Below are positions 10,330 through 19,827 of a stretch of DNA of 64,000 nt, in pieces. Position numbers and translations under genes: made by a program. The notes below the pieces were generated by a model, which worked only from the letters and a program-made list of their open reading frames with translations, did not search any database and was not told the DNA's origin. Every line of letters starts with the position of its first letter. Position 1 is the first letter of the stretch. Source of the DNA: Oceanobacillus neutriphilus (GTDB taxonomy: Bacteria; Bacillota; Bacilli; Bacillales; Amphibacillaceae); NCBI RefSeq assembly GCF_014645515.1, contig NZ_BMLW01000010.1, positions 124,001 through 188,000 on the forward strand, in the 5' to 3' direction.

Positions 10330-11616
10330 ATGGAAAATACAAGATCAGTAGCTGCCTATAAAGAAGCCGTTGATTTAATGCCGGGCGGAGTGAATTCTCC
10401 AGTCCGTGCATTTAAATCTGTCGGATTAGATCCAATCTTTATGGAAAAAGGAAAAGGCTCTAAAATTACGGATATTGATGGTAATACGTATATTGATTAT
10501 GTATTGAGCTGGGGACCGTTAATTTTAGGACATGCGGACGAACGTGTTACAGAAAGCTTAAAAGAAGTGGTTGAGAAGGGGACAAGCTTTGGAGCTCCTT
10601 CATTGTTAGAAAATAAACTGGCAAAGCTTGTGATTGATCGTGTCCCTTCTATTGAAATGATACGGATGGTGAACTCAGGAACAGAGGCAACAATGAGTGC
10701 GATACGTCTGGCACGCGGTTATACTGGCAGAGATATAATTATTAAATTTGAAGGAAGCTATCATGGTCATGGTGATTCCTTACTGATTAAAGCTGGCTCC
10801 GGCGTCGCAACACTTGGTCTCCCAGACAGTCCCGGGGTTCCTGCGAATATCGCAAAGAGCACCATTACAGTTCCTTATAATGATATGGACAGCTTAAAAT
10901 TGGCTTTTGAGCATTATGGCGATAAAATTGCAGCAGTCATTATGGAACCTGTATGTGGAAATATGGGCGTTGTTCCTCCAAAAGAAGGTTTCTTAAAAGG
11001 AGTCCGCGAAATTACGGAAGAAAATGGCTCCTTACTTATCTTTGACGAGGTGATGACAGGCTTTCGTGTCGGCTACTACAGTGCACAGGGACATTTTGAT
11101 GTAACACCGGATTTAACCTGTCTTGGTAAAGTAATCGGCGGCGGTCTGCCTGTCGGTGCTTATGGCGGAAAACGTGAAATTGTTGAACAGATTGCACCAA
11201 CCGGTCCAATATATCAGGCTGGGACATTATCTGGTAACCCATTGGCAATGACAGCAGGCTATGAGTCTTTAGCTGCTTTAACAGAAGCTTCTTATGAAGA
11301 AATTAATAAGAAAGTTGACCGGCTTGCAGAAGGCTTCCGCCTGGCTGCAGATAAATATAATATCCCGCTTCATATTAACCGTGCAGGCTCTATGGTTGGT
11401 GTATTCTTTACTGACCAGGAAGTAGTTGATTTTGAAACGGCTCAGTCTTCCAATTTAGATTATTTTGCTCAATATTACCGTACGATGATCGAAGAAGGCG
11501 TATTCCTGCCTCCATCTCAATTTGAGGGGTTATTCTTATCTACTGCACATTCAGACGAGGATATTGAAAAGACAATTGAAGCAATTGACACAGCTTTTGC
11601 GAAGATTGAAAAGTAA
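10330..11616 (+). CDS. hemL: Glutamate-1-semialdehyde 2,1-aminomutase
   Basis: This PLP-dependent enzyme converts glutamate-1-semialdehyde to 5-aminolevulinate, the second step of the C5 pathway. It has 428 residues of the class III aminotransferase fold. PLP lysine is Lys267 in [10 protein letters not shown]. The signature [16 protein letters not shown] is present, as is the FDEVMTGFR segment. It is the last gene of the hem operon and is closed by a terminator 36 nt downstream. It differs from the spore-former paralogue GsaB by context in the hem cluster. Confidence 0.96.
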   Translation: MENTRSVAAYKEAVDLMPGGVNSPVRAFKSVGLDPIFMEKGKGSKITDIDGNTYIDYVLSWGPLILGHADERVTESLKEVVEKGTSFGAPSLLENKLAKLVIDRVPSIEMIRMVNSGTEATMSAIRLARGYTGRDIIIKFEGSYHGHGDSLLIKAGSGVATLGLPDSPGVPANIAKSTITVPYNDMDSLKLAFEHYGDKIAAVIMEPVCGNMGVVPPKEGFLKGVREITEENGSLLIFDEVMTGFRVGYYSAQGHFDVTPDLTCLGKVIGGGLPVGAYGGKREIVEQIAPTGPIYQAGTLSGNPLAMTAGYESLAALTEASYEEINKKVDRLAEGFRLAADKYNIPLHINRAGSMVGVFFTDQEVVDFETAQSSNLDYFAQYYRTMIEEGVFLPPSQFEGLFLSTAHSDEDIEKTIEAIDTAFAKIEK

Positions 11617-11652
11617 TAAAATTTAATAATATTTTATAAAACTTTAATGAAA

Positions 11653-11695
11653 AGAGAAATTTAGATTCTATTCGAATTTGGATTTCTCTTTTTAA
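11653..11695 (+). terminator. Terminator of the hem operon
   Basis: A 16-bp stem including three G-T pairs (AGAGAAATTTAGATTC against GAATTTGGATTTCTCT) is followed by TTTTT. Confidence 0.8.
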
Positions 11696-11700
11696 ATTTC

Positions 11701-11946
11701 TCAGCAAAAGGAAATATCGGTACAGAGGTTTTACAGGTGAAAGAAGGATCTACAGCCTACACTGCTGAAATAAGACCAAATGATATTATTTTAGAAATGG
11801 ACGGAGAAAAGATAACAAGCTTTGAATCATTTGAAGTAACTTTAAATAAAAAGACTGTTAATTCTTATGTTAACCTCATCATCTTAAGAAAAAATAAACG
11901 GATAAGCGTGAATTGTATGGTAGATAATTATCCAACAGCTTATTGA
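11701..11946 (+). pseudogene. PDZ-domain fragment, remnant of an HtrA-like or similar protein
   Basis: The frame encodes about 81 residues ending in TAY. Motifs such as TEVLQVKEGS, IRPNDIILEMDG and ITSFESF are typical of PDZ domains in HtrA proteases and other serine peptidases. No protease domain precedes it: an in-frame TAG lies at 11662-11664, inside the hem terminator. A GTG at 11737 could act as a start with AGAGG upstream, giving 69 residues, but that would cut the PDZ fold. A hairpin follows, as if the last part of a real gene survives after deletion of the rest. It is best read as a relic, though a tiny expressed PDZ peptide cannot be excluded. Confidence 0.6.
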
Positions 11947-12001
11947 AATGCAATATGTTGTCATAAAATTTTCAAACTGAATCTAAAGCTGGGAATTTAA
12001 T

Positions 12002-12050
12002 AGCCTGTAACTCTGTATATTTAAAAGTATCTGGGGTTACAGGTTTTCAA
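12002..12050 (+). terminator. Terminator-like hairpin after the PDZ fragment
   Basis: GCCTGTAAC pairs with GTTACAGGT across a loop of about 24 nt and is followed by TTTTCAATATTT. It is likely the original terminator of the decayed PDZ gene. Confidence 0.6.
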
Positions 12051-12079
12051 TATTTACTGTGAGTCATTTCTCCTCCTTA

Positions 12080-12108
12080 GCATATTCCGCAGTACCAAAT
12101 CATATAAT
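12080..12108 (+). promoter_or_regulatory. Candidate sigma-E promoter of spoVID
   Basis: GCATATT at 12080-12086 and CATATAAT at 12101-12108 are spaced by 14 bp. This fits the mother-cell sigma-E consensus (kmATATT, then CATAcAmT). B. subtilis spoVID is a known sigma-E gene. Confidence 0.7.
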
Positions 12109-12157
12109 TGATAACGAATGATCCGCATCTGGACTGTTTGCGAGAGGAGGAATACGT

Positions 12158-13327
12158 TTGTCAGTAGATTCTAATTCATTTGTTTTTGAACTGGAAGAAT
12201 CACTGTTTTTTGAAAAAGGACAGGAAGTAGAGGAAATCAGGGGTATTTCCATTGAACCAGAAATAACAATCGAGTCATTAGATAATTATATTTCTATTCG
12301 CGGCGCTATTGAACTTCAAGGGGAATATCAAAAAGTAAATGTTGAGGAAGAAGAAGGGGAAGTGCTGGACTTTGACCAGATTCAGGCAAAACGTTATGTA
12401 GAGAGTATCCGTGAGGTTAATGGTTTATATCTATTTACGCATAAATTCCCTGTAGATATATCTGTGCCGCCTCATCGGGTGAAAAATTTAGAGGATGTAA
12501 CTGTGCAGATTGAAACCTTTGATTATGATTTACTGGGGCCAGACAGCCTGAAAATAGCCGCTGCAGTTGAAATTCATGGCATTTTACAGGATGAAGTCTA
12601 TCGTCCTCAAGGGGAGAATCTGGAGGAAGAGGAAGCGGATCAAGAACAGGTAGGTGATACGTTTTCATTTGAAATTGAGCATCCTGAAGAAACGTTAACA
12701 CGTAATGAACAAACTACTTCGGAAGAGCAAACAGCGTCAGAAGAAGGAACAGCATCAGAGGAAGAAATAGTATCGGAAGAACAAACAACATTAGAAGGGC
12801 AGACAGAGGATGACCCGGATAGATGGAAAATAAAATCACAGCCCCTGTCTGAATACTTTCAGTCTCTATCGGAGGCGAAGGTTTCAGAAGAAGAAACAGA
12901 TGATGAGGAACAAATCGAGGAACTGTTAGAAATGGTTGAAGATATTGTGCCGGTGGAAGAGACAGATGAAAAAGAAGATATAGAAGAATCAGGCTGGGGT
13001 ATAACAGATGAGTCGGAAATCATTGATTATATAGAGGACACAAACTATTCAGATACGCCAAGAAATGAAGAAGCAGTGGAGACCAATGAGCCGGAACAAG
13101 AGGAAGAACGAATAGAAAATAGATCCATATTATCCGAGATTTTCAGGGAAGCAGATGAAAATCATTATGTGAGCATGCGTCTTTGTATTGTTCAGGAGAA
13201 TGATACGATTGATACCATAGCCGAACGGTTTGCAATCAGTCCATTGCAATTAATCAAGCATAATCAGCTGGATGCAGATTATGAAGTAAATGAAGGGCAG
13301 CTGCTCTATATTCCGGCAAATCAATAA
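12158..13327 (+). CDS. spoVID: Stage VI sporulation protein D (spore coat morphogenesis)
   Basis: SpoVID drives encasement of the forespore by coat proteins and works with SpoIVA and SafA. The protein has 389 residues. The N-terminal domain (about 1-150) carries the family pattern FELEESLFFEKGQEV. The centre is very acidic, with imperfect hexapeptide repeats of the type SEEQTA near residues 187-210. The C-terminal 50 residues form a LysM domain (IVQENDTIDTIAERF). The start is TTG, chosen because AGAGGAGG lies 7 nt upstream. ysxE follows, as in B. subtilis. The acidic linker is the part most likely to vary between strains. Confidence 0.93.
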   Translation: MSVDSNSFVFELEESLFFEKGQEVEEIRGISIEPEITIESLDNYISIRGAIELQGEYQKVNVEEEEGEVLDFDQIQAKRYVESIREVNGLYLFTHKFPVDISVPPHRVKNLEDVTVQIETFDYDLLGPDSLKIAAAVEIHGILQDEVYRPQGENLEEEEADQEQVGDTFSFEIEHPEETLTRNEQTTSEEQTASEEGTASEEEIVSEEQTTLEGQTEDDPDRWKIKSQPLSEYFQSLSEAKVSEEETDDEEQIEELLEMVEDIVPVEETDEKEDIEESGWGITDESEIIDYIEDTNYSDTPRNEEAVETNEPEQEEERIENRSILSEIFREADENHYVSMRLCIVQENDTIDTIAERFAISPLQLIKHNQLDADYEVNEGQLLYIPANQ

Positions 13328-13489
13328 ATAAACGAACCTGCACAAATAACAAAAAGCTTATTTGTGTAGGGATTTTACATAATTAAAGTTTTTAAATCAG
13401 CAATAATGTTAATGTACCAGATATAGAATGAAGCAAGTTTGTTAAATCACGAGCGAATTCAAGTTTTTCTAAATAAGAGGTGACATGAG

Positions 13490-14488
13490 ATGAATTTATG
13501 GAAAAAAGTGCTGGAAGCATATCATATCTACCCCGTCAGTATCGAAAAACAGACAGAACGTGTGGTAAAAGTATTTGACGGTATGCAGGAATATGCCTTG
13601 AAGCGCAGTTTTTTAACAGAACAGACGATTGAAAATTGGCAGCATGTCTACCATATTGCTCGTGAACAAAATGTAACGGAAATCTTACCTGTATATTTGA
13701 CCAGAGATAATACATTTTTTCATAAAGAAGAGAATTTTTATTACTATTTATCGCCCTGGATTGATGCTCCGGAAATAACTGATTCTACGTATCACATAGA
13801 GAGAACCTTGCAGACGCTGGCGCAAATTCATAAAAAAACACGACAGACCAGCCGCATTAGATCAAATCGTCTAAAAGATACCTTTCAAGGCTTTGAAAAC
13901 TTTTGTAAAGAATCTTTGGATCAGCTTCATACCCGTGTTACAGATTATGAAAGCAGAAAATACATGTCTCCGTTTGAACTTCTTTATTGCACACATTATA
14001 AGGGAGTTTGCCACGCTGTAGGTTTGTTGCAGGATAAGCTTGAAAAAATCTATGGTGAGGAAGAAACGGATATTTTATGGTCGACCAGCTTATGCCATCA
14101 GCGGGTGGATGACACCCACTCAAAGGGCGGTTATTTAATTAATTGGGAATCAGGAGGTTTTGAGCATCCGGCACGTGATTTATCACATTATTTCCGGGGC
14201 TTGACAGGTTCTTATAATCAACCTGAAAAATCGATACAGCAGGCATTTACGGTCTATCAAAAAACAAATCATCTGACTGTGAAGGAGATGCATCTTGTTT
14301 CTGTCTATTTACTTAACCCGTCATCTTATTTAAGTGTGCTCAAAAATTATACAGATCGCCGCACAAAAAAATCAATGATTAATCAGGTGAAGGAGCTGCA
14401 GCAGCAATTTCGCCGTTTAGAATTTGGTATGAACTGGGTGGATTTTATACAAGAAACATATGAATCAAAGGAGGAACAGCCAGATTAG
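13490..14488 (+). CDS. ysxE: Spore coat protein YsxE, CotS/aminoglycoside-phosphotransferase-like
   Basis: The protein has 332 residues with a kinase-like fold distantly related to choline/aminoglycoside phosphotransferases. In B. subtilis YsxE is a coat protein of the CotS group encoded directly after spoVID, as here. The region LINWESGGFEHPARDLSHYFRG corresponds to the metal-binding part of the fold, but the usual catalytic HGD is replaced (CHQRVDD). Enzymatic activity is therefore uncertain. The ribosome site is AAGAGGTGACATGAG before the ATG. The 160-nt gap after spoVID holds a weak AT-rich hairpin only. The gene end overlaps the next, opposite-strand gene by 4 nt. Confidence 0.88.
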   Translation: MNLWKKVLEAYHIYPVSIEKQTERVVKVFDGMQEYALKRSFLTEQTIENWQHVYHIAREQNVTEILPVYLTRDNTFFHKEENFYYYLSPWIDAPEITDSTYHIERTLQTLAQIHKKTRQTSRIRSNRLKDTFQGFENFCKESLDQLHTRVTDYESRKYMSPFELLYCTHYKGVCHAVGLLQDKLEKIYGEEETDILWSTSLCHQRVDDTHSKGGYLINWESGGFEHPARDLSHYFRGLTGSYNQPEKSIQQAFTVYQKTNHLTVKEMHLVSVYLLNPSSYLSVLKNYTDRRTKKSMINQVKELQQQFRRLEFGMNWVDFIQETYESKEEQPD

Positions 14489-14673
14489 ATCCATTGCATG
14501 TAAAAAGAAAGAGCAAGACCAATTAGTACAGCCAATATTAAAATATCAAATGCTGTCGGTATTAACAGCGTACGAATAATCTGAAATACTAAAATAGGCG
14601 TGATACAAGTTTCTACAACAAAAATACATTTTCTTGCCCAAAGCGGTATACGATAACGATAATAACGGGACAT
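14485..14673 (-). CDS. Small two-helix membrane protein, unknown function
   Basis: The predicted product has 62 residues with a basic N-terminus (MSRYYRYRIP) and two hydrophobic stretches, one near residues 18-33 and one near 42-58. A longer start five codons upstream exists, but GGAGGG lies 7 nt before this ATG and inside the longer version, so the shorter start is preferred. It converges on ysxE with a 4-nt overlap. I do not recognise the family. Confidence 0.55.
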   Translation of the reverse strand: MSRYYRYRIPLWARKCIFVVETCITPILVFQIIRTLLIPTAFDILILAVLIGLALSFYMQWI

Positions 14674-14746
14674 ATATTTTCCCTCCATTTTATTTCATTA
14701 AGTGTAGATTTCGGCACTTTGATATAATATGTTATGTATAAACCTG

Positions 14747-14782
14747 TGAAAAGTGTGTCAATAATATAGATACACTTTTTTT
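14747..14782 (+). terminator. Terminator-like hairpin of uncertain owner
   Basis: AAAAGTGT pairs with ACACTTTT around a loop of about 15 nt, followed by more T. It lies about 260 nt after ysxE on the plus strand, beyond the small minus-strand gene, so it may catch ysxE read-through. Confidence 0.4.
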
Positions 14783-14857
14783 ATGATGAATTTTTATATG
14801 GCTCTCCAGTTTTATCTGGGAAAATGCCTATTTACCGGTAATTATATGAAAATATAG

Positions 14858-14886
14858 TTGACGTTCTCTGGTAGAAACGATAAAAT
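14858..14886 (+). promoter_or_regulatory. Sigma-A promoter of the valS T-box leader
   Basis: TTGACG at 14858-14863 and TAAAAT at 14881-14886 are separated by 17 bp. Transcription would begin near 14893, just before stem I of the T-box. Confidence 0.75.
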
Positions 14887-14889
14887 AAA

Positions 14890-15175
14890 TGTTACTAAGA
14901 AAACATATGAATGCGTGGAAGAGAAGCAGTAAAGAATAAACGCTCTTAGAGAGGGAAATCATGCGGTGAAAATTTCCCGGGAAGGTTGTTCTTGAAGTCG
15001 TCTCTGATGCAGAGTCTCTGAAAAATGTAGTAGGAGATTCCGGTTGTCAGCCGATATCCATGACCTTAAGTGTGCTTTATAAAAGCTGTAAAAGCTTTTA
15101 GTTATGAGCAAACAAAGGTGGTACCACGGAAATATACCCTTTCGTCCTTTAGCAGGATGGAAGGGTTTTTTAGTT
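14890..15175 (+). promoter_or_regulatory. T-box riboswitch (tRNA-Val) controlling valS
   Basis: The T-box sequence AAAGGTGGTACCACGG is at 15114-15129. The competing terminator is the stem CCCTTTCGTCC/GGATGGAAGGG plus T run at 15137-15171. Stem I occupies the 5' half. In the usual TGAA-xxx setting the triplet GTC (14997-14999) is the likely valine specifier. Uncharged tRNA-Val pairing with specifier and T-box would stabilise the antiterminator and allow valS expression. Confidence 0.93.
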
Positions 15176-15202
15176 TTCAAAAGAATAAAGGAGGTTTTTA
15201 AC

Positions 15203-17848
15203 ATGTCAGATAAACAAAATCAGCTTCCTCCGAAATACAATCCGCAAGAAGTGGAAAAAGGAAGATATCAATTTTGGTTAGATGGTAAATTTTTTGAAGC
15301 AAAAGATGATCCGGAAAAGGAGCCTTATTCTATTGTTATTCCGCCGCCCAATGTTACTGGCCGTTTGCATTTAGGTCACGCATGGGATACAACGATGCAG
15401 GATACCATTACACGTATGAAGCGCATGCAGGGCTATGATGTGCTGTGGCTTCCAGGAATGGACCATGCAGGAATTGCGACACAGGCAAAGGTAGAAGCAA
15501 AATTAAAAGAAATGGGAACGAATCGTTATGAGCTTGGCCGCGAGAAATTTATTGAAAAATCTTGGGAATGGAAAGAGGAATATGCAAGCTTTATCCGCTC
15601 GCAGTGGGAGAAGCTTGGACTTGGCTTAGATTATTCCCGGGAACGCTTTACTTTGGATAAAGGTTTATCTGAAGCCGTTCGGGAAGTGTTTGTCCGTCTT
15701 TACGAAAAAGGGCTTATTTACCGCGGAGAGTATATTATTAACTGGGATCCTTCCACAAAAACAGCACTCTCTGATATTGAGGTTATTTATGAAGAAATCC
15801 CGGGTAAGTTTTATCATATGCGCTATCCCATTAAAGATAGCGATGAAACGATTGAAATTGCAACAACCCGCCCGGAGACAATGCTTGGTGATACTGCAGT
15901 AGCCGTACATCCTAAAGATGAACGCTATCAGCATTTAATCGGCAAAACGGTTATTCTGCCGATTGTAGGCAGAGAAATGCAGATTGTTGCTGATGAATAT
16001 GTAGATATGGAGCTTGGATCCGGAGCAGTTAAAATTACACCAGCACATGATCCAAATGACTTTGAAATCGGGAACCGTCATGATCTAGAACGCGTGCTTA
16101 TTATGAATGAAGATGGAACTATGAATGAGAATGCAGGAAAATATCAAGGACTGGACCGGTTTGAATGCCGGAAGCAAATTGTCAAAGACCTGCAGGACAC
16201 AGGTGTTCTATTTGAGATTGAAGAGCGTCCGCATCAGGTTGGGCATTCGGAGAGAAGCGGGGCAGTTGTTGAGCCTTATTTGTCAACACAATGGTTTGTA
16301 AAAATGGAGCCATTGGCAGAGGATGCATTAAAGATGCAGGATTCTGATGAAGAAAAGGTTAATTTTGTTCCAGAGCGGTTTGAAAAAACCTATTTTAACT
16401 GGATGGATAATATTCGTGACTGGTGTATTTCCAGACAATTATGGTGGGGCCACCGGATTCCGGCCTGGTATCATAAAGAAACAGGAGAAATTTATGTAGG
16501 CAAAGAAGCTCCGGCAGATGATGAAAATTGGGAGCAGGATGAAGATGTATTAGATACATGGTTCTCATCGGCTCTATGGCCATTTTCTACCATGGGCTGG
16601 CCAAATGAGGAATCAGCTGATTTGAAACGTTATTTCCCAACCAATGTATTAGTAACAGGCTATGATATCATTTTCTTCTGGGTATCCCGGATGATTTTTC
16701 AATCAAAAGAATTTATGAATGAACGCCCGTTTAAAGATACCTTGCTGCATGGTTTAATCCGTGATGCTGAAGGAAGAAAAATGAGTAAATCTTTGGGTAA
16801 CGGCGTAGATCCAATGGATGTTATTGATAAATATGGAGCAGATTCCCTTCGTTATTTCTTAATGACTGGATCAACACCTGGTCAGGATCTGCGTTTCCAT
16901 TGGGAAAGAATTGAGTCTACCTGGAATTTTGCCAATAAAGTATGGAATGCCTCCCGTTTTTCTCTGATGAATATGGAAGGATTTACGTATGAGGATATTG
17001 ATTTAACTGGAGACTTAACGGTTGCTGACAGATGGATCTTATCCCGTTTGAATGAAACAATCGATCACGTAACAAGAAATGCCGATAAATATGAATTTGG
17101 TGAAGCGGGAAGACATCTCTATAACTTTATCTGGGATGAATTCTGTGATTGGTATATTGAAATGGCAAAACTCACATTATACGGTGAAGATGAAGCAAAG
17201 AAAAAGACAACTCGTTCTGTTTTAGCACATGTTTTAGATCAGACGATGCGTATGCTGCATCCATTTATGCCGTTTATCACGGAGGAAATTTGGCAGCAGC
17301 TCCCTCATGAGGGACCGTCTATTACCGTCAGTGAATGGCCGAAAGTAAATCCGGAATTTGATGATAAAGAAGCGGTGTCTGAAATGCAGCGTTTAGTTGC
17401 CATTATCAAATCAGTTCGTAACAGCCGCGCAGAGGTGGATACACCAATGTCTAAGCAGATTGAAATGCTAATTTCTGCAGAGAATGAAGCTCTTGTACAG
17501 GAATTAGAGAAGAATCGGGAATATTTAGAGCGCTTCTGTAACCCGAACTCCTTGAAGATTGCAAAAGGCATCGAAGTTCCAGATAAAGCAATGACTTCTG
17601 TGGTAACAGGTGCAGAAATCTTCCTTCCATTAGAAGGTCTAATCGATTTTGACAAAGAGGTTGCCCGGTTGGAAGGCGAACTGGAAAAATGGAATAAAGA
17701 AGTTGAAAGAGTGCAAAAGAAGCTTTCTAACCAGGGCTTTGTAAGCAAAGCACCAGAAGCATTAGTAGAAGAAGAAAAGCAGAAAGAAAAAGATTATCTG
17801 GATAAACAGGCGAAAGTAAAAGCACGTTTGGCAGAGCTCAAAAATTAA
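15203..17848 (+). CDS. valS: Valyl-tRNA synthetase
   Basis: This class I aminoacyl-tRNA synthetase charges tRNA-Val. It has 881 residues. The HIGH motif appears as LHLGHA in [12 protein letters not shown] and the KMSKS motif as GRKMSKSLG. The CP1 editing domain lies between them, and a C-terminal coiled coil (about 810-880) ends the protein, as normal for bacterial ValRS. An upstream in-frame ATG at 15104 lies inside the T-box and is not used. The start at 15203 has AAAGGAGG 7 nt upstream. Expression is set by the T-box leader. A strong bidirectional hairpin follows. Confidence 0.97.
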   Translation: MSDKQNQLPPKYNPQEVEKGRYQFWLDGKFFEAKDDPEKEPYSIVIPPPNVTGRLHLGHAWDTTMQDTITRMKRMQGYDVLWLPGMDHAGIATQAKVEAKLKEMGTNRYELGREKFIEKSWEWKEEYASFIRSQWEKLGLGLDYSRERFTLDKGLSEAVREVFVRLYEKGLIYRGEYIINWDPSTKTALSDIEVIYEEIPGKFYHMRYPIKDSDETIEIATTRPETMLGDTAVAVHPKDERYQHLIGKTVILPIVGREMQIVADEYVDMELGSGAVKITPAHDPNDFEIGNRHDLERVLIMNEDGTMNENAGKYQGLDRFECRKQIVKDLQDTGVLFEIEERPHQVGHSERSGAVVEPYLSTQWFVKMEPLAEDALKMQDSDEEKVNFVPERFEKTYFNWMDNIRDWCISRQLWWGHRIPAWYHKETGEIYVGKEAPADDENWEQDEDVLDTWFSSALWPFSTMGWPNEESADLKRYFPTNVLVTGYDIIFFWVSRMIFQSKEFMNERPFKDTLLHGLIRDAEGRKMSKSLGNGVDPMDVIDKYGADSLRYFLMTGSTPGQDLRFHWERIESTWNFANKVWNASRFSLMNMEGFTYEDIDLTGDLTVADRWILSRLNETIDHVTRNADKYEFGEAGRHLYNFIWDEFCDWYIEMAKLTLYGEDEAKKKTTRSVLAHVLDQTMRMLHPFMPFITEEIWQQLPHEGPSITVSEWPKVNPEFDDKEAVSEMQRLVAIIKSVRNSRAEVDTPMSKQIEMLISAENEALVQELEKNREYLERFCNPNSLKIAKGIEVPDKAMTSVVTGAEIFLPLEGLIDFDKEVARLEGELEKWNKEVERVQKKLSNQGFVSKAPEALVEEEKQKEKDYLDKQAKVKARLAELKN

Positions 17849-17852
17849 TATG

Positions 17853-17894
17853 AAAAATAGCTGTGCGGAAAATTTATCGCACAGCTATTTTTTC
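17853..17894. terminator. Bidirectional terminator between valS and the ATP-grasp pair
   Basis: A 15-bp stem (AAAAATAGCTGTGCG and its complement) around a 10-nt loop with T-rich flanks on either strand. The stem overlaps the last codons of the minus-strand ATP-grasp gene. Confidence 0.85.
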
Positions 17895-18728
17895 TTTTAT
17901 ATAACTTATATACGCTTCTAAAATATTGATATCAGTCAGCATACTCAAGGTACGGGAGCCGACAGCATCTTCAATTTCATTAAATATAAGTTTGCCTTCC
18001 TTTGTAAACATAAAGTCAATACCGGCAAGCCCAAAATCATAAGCATCTATAATCTTTTGAATGGTTTTTATTTCGGTTTTATTTAAGGTGTACAGAGATG
18101 CAGTTCCTCCGAGAGAATAATTTGCCCGAAAATCATTTGTATTAGTCCGTAAAACGGCGGCAATGATTTTTTTATTGATGATAAATACTCGTAAATCCTT
18201 CCCAGGCTGAATATTTTCAGGTGATTGTAATAAAAAATCCTCTGTGCAGCTTTTCTGATATTTTTCCCATTCCTGCTGATTATAAATCATCGTAACCTGG
18301 TCTCCACCTTTGCCGTTAGCCGCTTTGGCAACAAAAGGGAAATCCAGCGGAAGAGAAGAAGGAATAATTTTCCCGGGAAAAAAATAACTTTCCGGTACTG
18401 GTATACCCAGCTTCTGCATAGCCAGATAACCATGAGCCTTATGATTAAATGTTTCCGAAATAACCGCATTATTAAATACAGTAATGCCCATCTGCTCTAA
18501 CTGTTTATTTAGAAGCGGATCCATTGTCCTGACAACAGCAAAATCAGCATGGATTTCTTCTTGTTTTTCATAGATAATCTGTTTATTCTTTTGAATCCCG
18601 ACAGAAATATCCTCTCGTAATAGCAGTGCCAGATCGATTGACTGCTTTTTGGCTTCATCAATAAACCAGTCAATATAACTTTTATTCCGGATTGAATCAG
18701 CTTCTGTATAGATTAGCCATCCATTCAT
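17874..18728 (-). CDS. RimK-like ATP-grasp ligase, second gene of a pair
   Basis: The protein has 284 residues with the ATP-grasp fold. An N-terminal Rossmann-like part (about 1-90) precedes the central ATP-binding lobes (FPFVAKAANGKGGDQV) and the C-terminal metal site (GIDFMFTKEGKLIFNEIED). The closest families are RimK/LysX-type carboxylate-amine ligases, which join an amino acid or peptide amine to an activated carboxylate. The metal motif reads NEIED where RimK types have an ExN, so metal coordination may differ. Its first codon overlaps the end of the upstream ATP-grasp gene by 4 nt. The substrate is unknown. The pair interrupts the B. subtilis order valS-folC and points against its neighbours, which suggests acquisition. 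Confidence 0.78.
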   Translation of the reverse strand: MNGWLIYTEADSIRNKSYIDWFIDEAKKQSIDLALLLREDISVGIQKNKQIIYEKQEEIHADFAVVRTMDPLLNKQLEQMGITVFNNAVISETFNHKAHGYLAMQKLGIPVPESYFFPGKIIPSSLPLDFPFVAKAANGKGGDQVTMIYNQQEWEKYQKSCTEDFLLQSPENIQPGKDLRVFIINKKIIAAVLRTNTNDFRANYSLGGTASLYTLNKTEIKTIQKIIDAYDFGLAGIDFMFTKEGKLIFNEIEDAVGSRTLSMLTDINILEAYISYIKEKIAVR

Positions 18729-19621
18729 TGGGAAAGCTCCTTTTGCATATATGCTATCATATGGTCGGCAGAGTTAACCCCTGTGCATTCATACAGGTTT
18801 CGGATATGAGCGTTAGCATTTATTTCACAAATCAGGAATTCATTATTTGATCCAAATAATAAATCTACACCTGCAAAATCCGCTCCAATTGCTTTTACAG
18901 CTGTAACGGCAAGGTTTTCTATTTCATCATTAATAGTAAATGGAAGCATCTTTCCTCCATTAGTTACATTTGCACGGAAATCCTGACTGTTTCGCCGTTC
19001 AACAGCTGTAATTGCTTTATTCCCTATGACTTGTACACGGATATCCCGTCCCTTGCTTTCCTCAATATAAGTCTGAAATAAAAATGGACGCTGTTCAATA
19101 AGGGAGATAGTGCTGGTTAATTCCTTAATATCATGAATTAAATGAACCTGCTGTCCAAAGGAGCCAAATGCTTCCTTTACAATCAGTGGGAAACCAAGAT
19201 GATCTATTATCTTCTGTATATAATTGGAAGAAAGGCTTTCTGCATGATATTTTTTAGGAGCAATGATTGTCTTAGGGATAGGAAGCCGATATTTTTCGAG
19301 CATTTGATAAGTATAAATCTTATCATCGCTGATTTCAATTGCTTTTGATGAGTTAAACACACGCACTCCAAGCTGTTCCAGTTGTCTTGCCAGGTAAATA
19401 TCCTTGTCGATAAAAAAAGCAAAGTCAGGCAGTTTGCTGTTATCTGCTACAGATGACACGACGCTTTTTTTCGGGCATAATAAAGTTATTACATCATCAT
19501 TTTTTAAACAAATGGTTGTGATTCCCTGTTTGACAGCAGCTTCTTTAATCATATTTGCATAGTCCAGAAATTTATCTGTTGCAATGCTGCCATTAATAAT
19601 AATCCAGCCAACATAATTCAA
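18725..19621 (-). CDS. RimK-like ATP-grasp ligase, first gene of a pair
   Basis: The protein has 298 residues. The N-terminal domain (about 1-95) is followed by the ATP-grasp core with FPLIVKEAFGSFGQQVHLI and FLFQTYIEES, then the metal-binding end GVDLLFGSNNEFLICEINANAHIRNL with the canonical E-x-N. This is the RimK/LysX type of carboxylate-amine ligase. The start is TTG with AAAGGA about 12 nt upstream. The gene is coupled by an ATGA overlap to a second ligase of the same fold that shares only distant similarity. A 17-bp-armed palindrome lies 25 bp upstream. No carrier protein or transporter is adjacent, so the product cannot be inferred. Confidence 0.8.
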   Translation of the reverse strand: MNYVGWIIINGSIATDKFLDYANMIKEAAVKQGITTICLKNDDVITLLCPKKSVVSSVADNSKLPDFAFFIDKDIYLARQLEQLGVRVFNSSKAIEISDDKIYTYQMLEKYRLPIPKTIIAPKKYHAESLSSNYIQKIIDHLGFPLIVKEAFGSFGQQVHLIHDIKELTSTISLIEQRPFLFQTYIEESKGRDIRVQVIGNKAITAVERRNSQDFRANVTNGGKMLPFTINDEIENLAVTAVKAIGADFAGVDLLFGSNNEFLICEINANAHIRNLYECTGVNSADHMIAYMQKELSQ

Positions 19622-19645
19622 AATAGAACATCCTTTCTGTGATAC

Positions 19646-19697
19646 GGTTCAGCTATGATTTAGCGGGCGATTTATCCCGATAAATCATAGCTGAACC
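19646..19697. repeat. Perfect 17-bp inverted repeat upstream of the ATP-grasp pair
   Basis: GGTTCAGCTATGATTTA at 19646-19662 is exactly complementary to 19681-19697. Inside, CGGG and CCCG add four more pairs around the loop CGATTTAT. It lies in the divergent interval between the minus-strand ligases and folC. It could be an operator, a leader hairpin of the ligase mRNA or the footprint of an insertion. There is no T tract on either side, so it is not a standard terminator. Confidence 0.8.
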
Positions 19698-19827
19698 AAT
19701 CAGAAGATGAAGTGACCGTTTTCCGCCGGCGCCTAAAAAGTTATAACGCTGTAAGAAAGAGGCGGGATTACGGACATTCATGCTGTGATAATTAGTATAC
19801 GATGAATAGATGAAGGGGGAAAGAAAG

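Noticed and set aside
15104-15202. N-terminal extension of valS by 33 codons
   Set aside because: It runs through the T-box motif and terminator. The ATG at 15203 has a strong ribosome site and gives the normal ValRS start.
17305-17748. 147-codon minus-strand ORF in valS
   Set aside because: Antisense to the anticodon and coiled-coil part of ValRS; no ribosome site or family resemblance.
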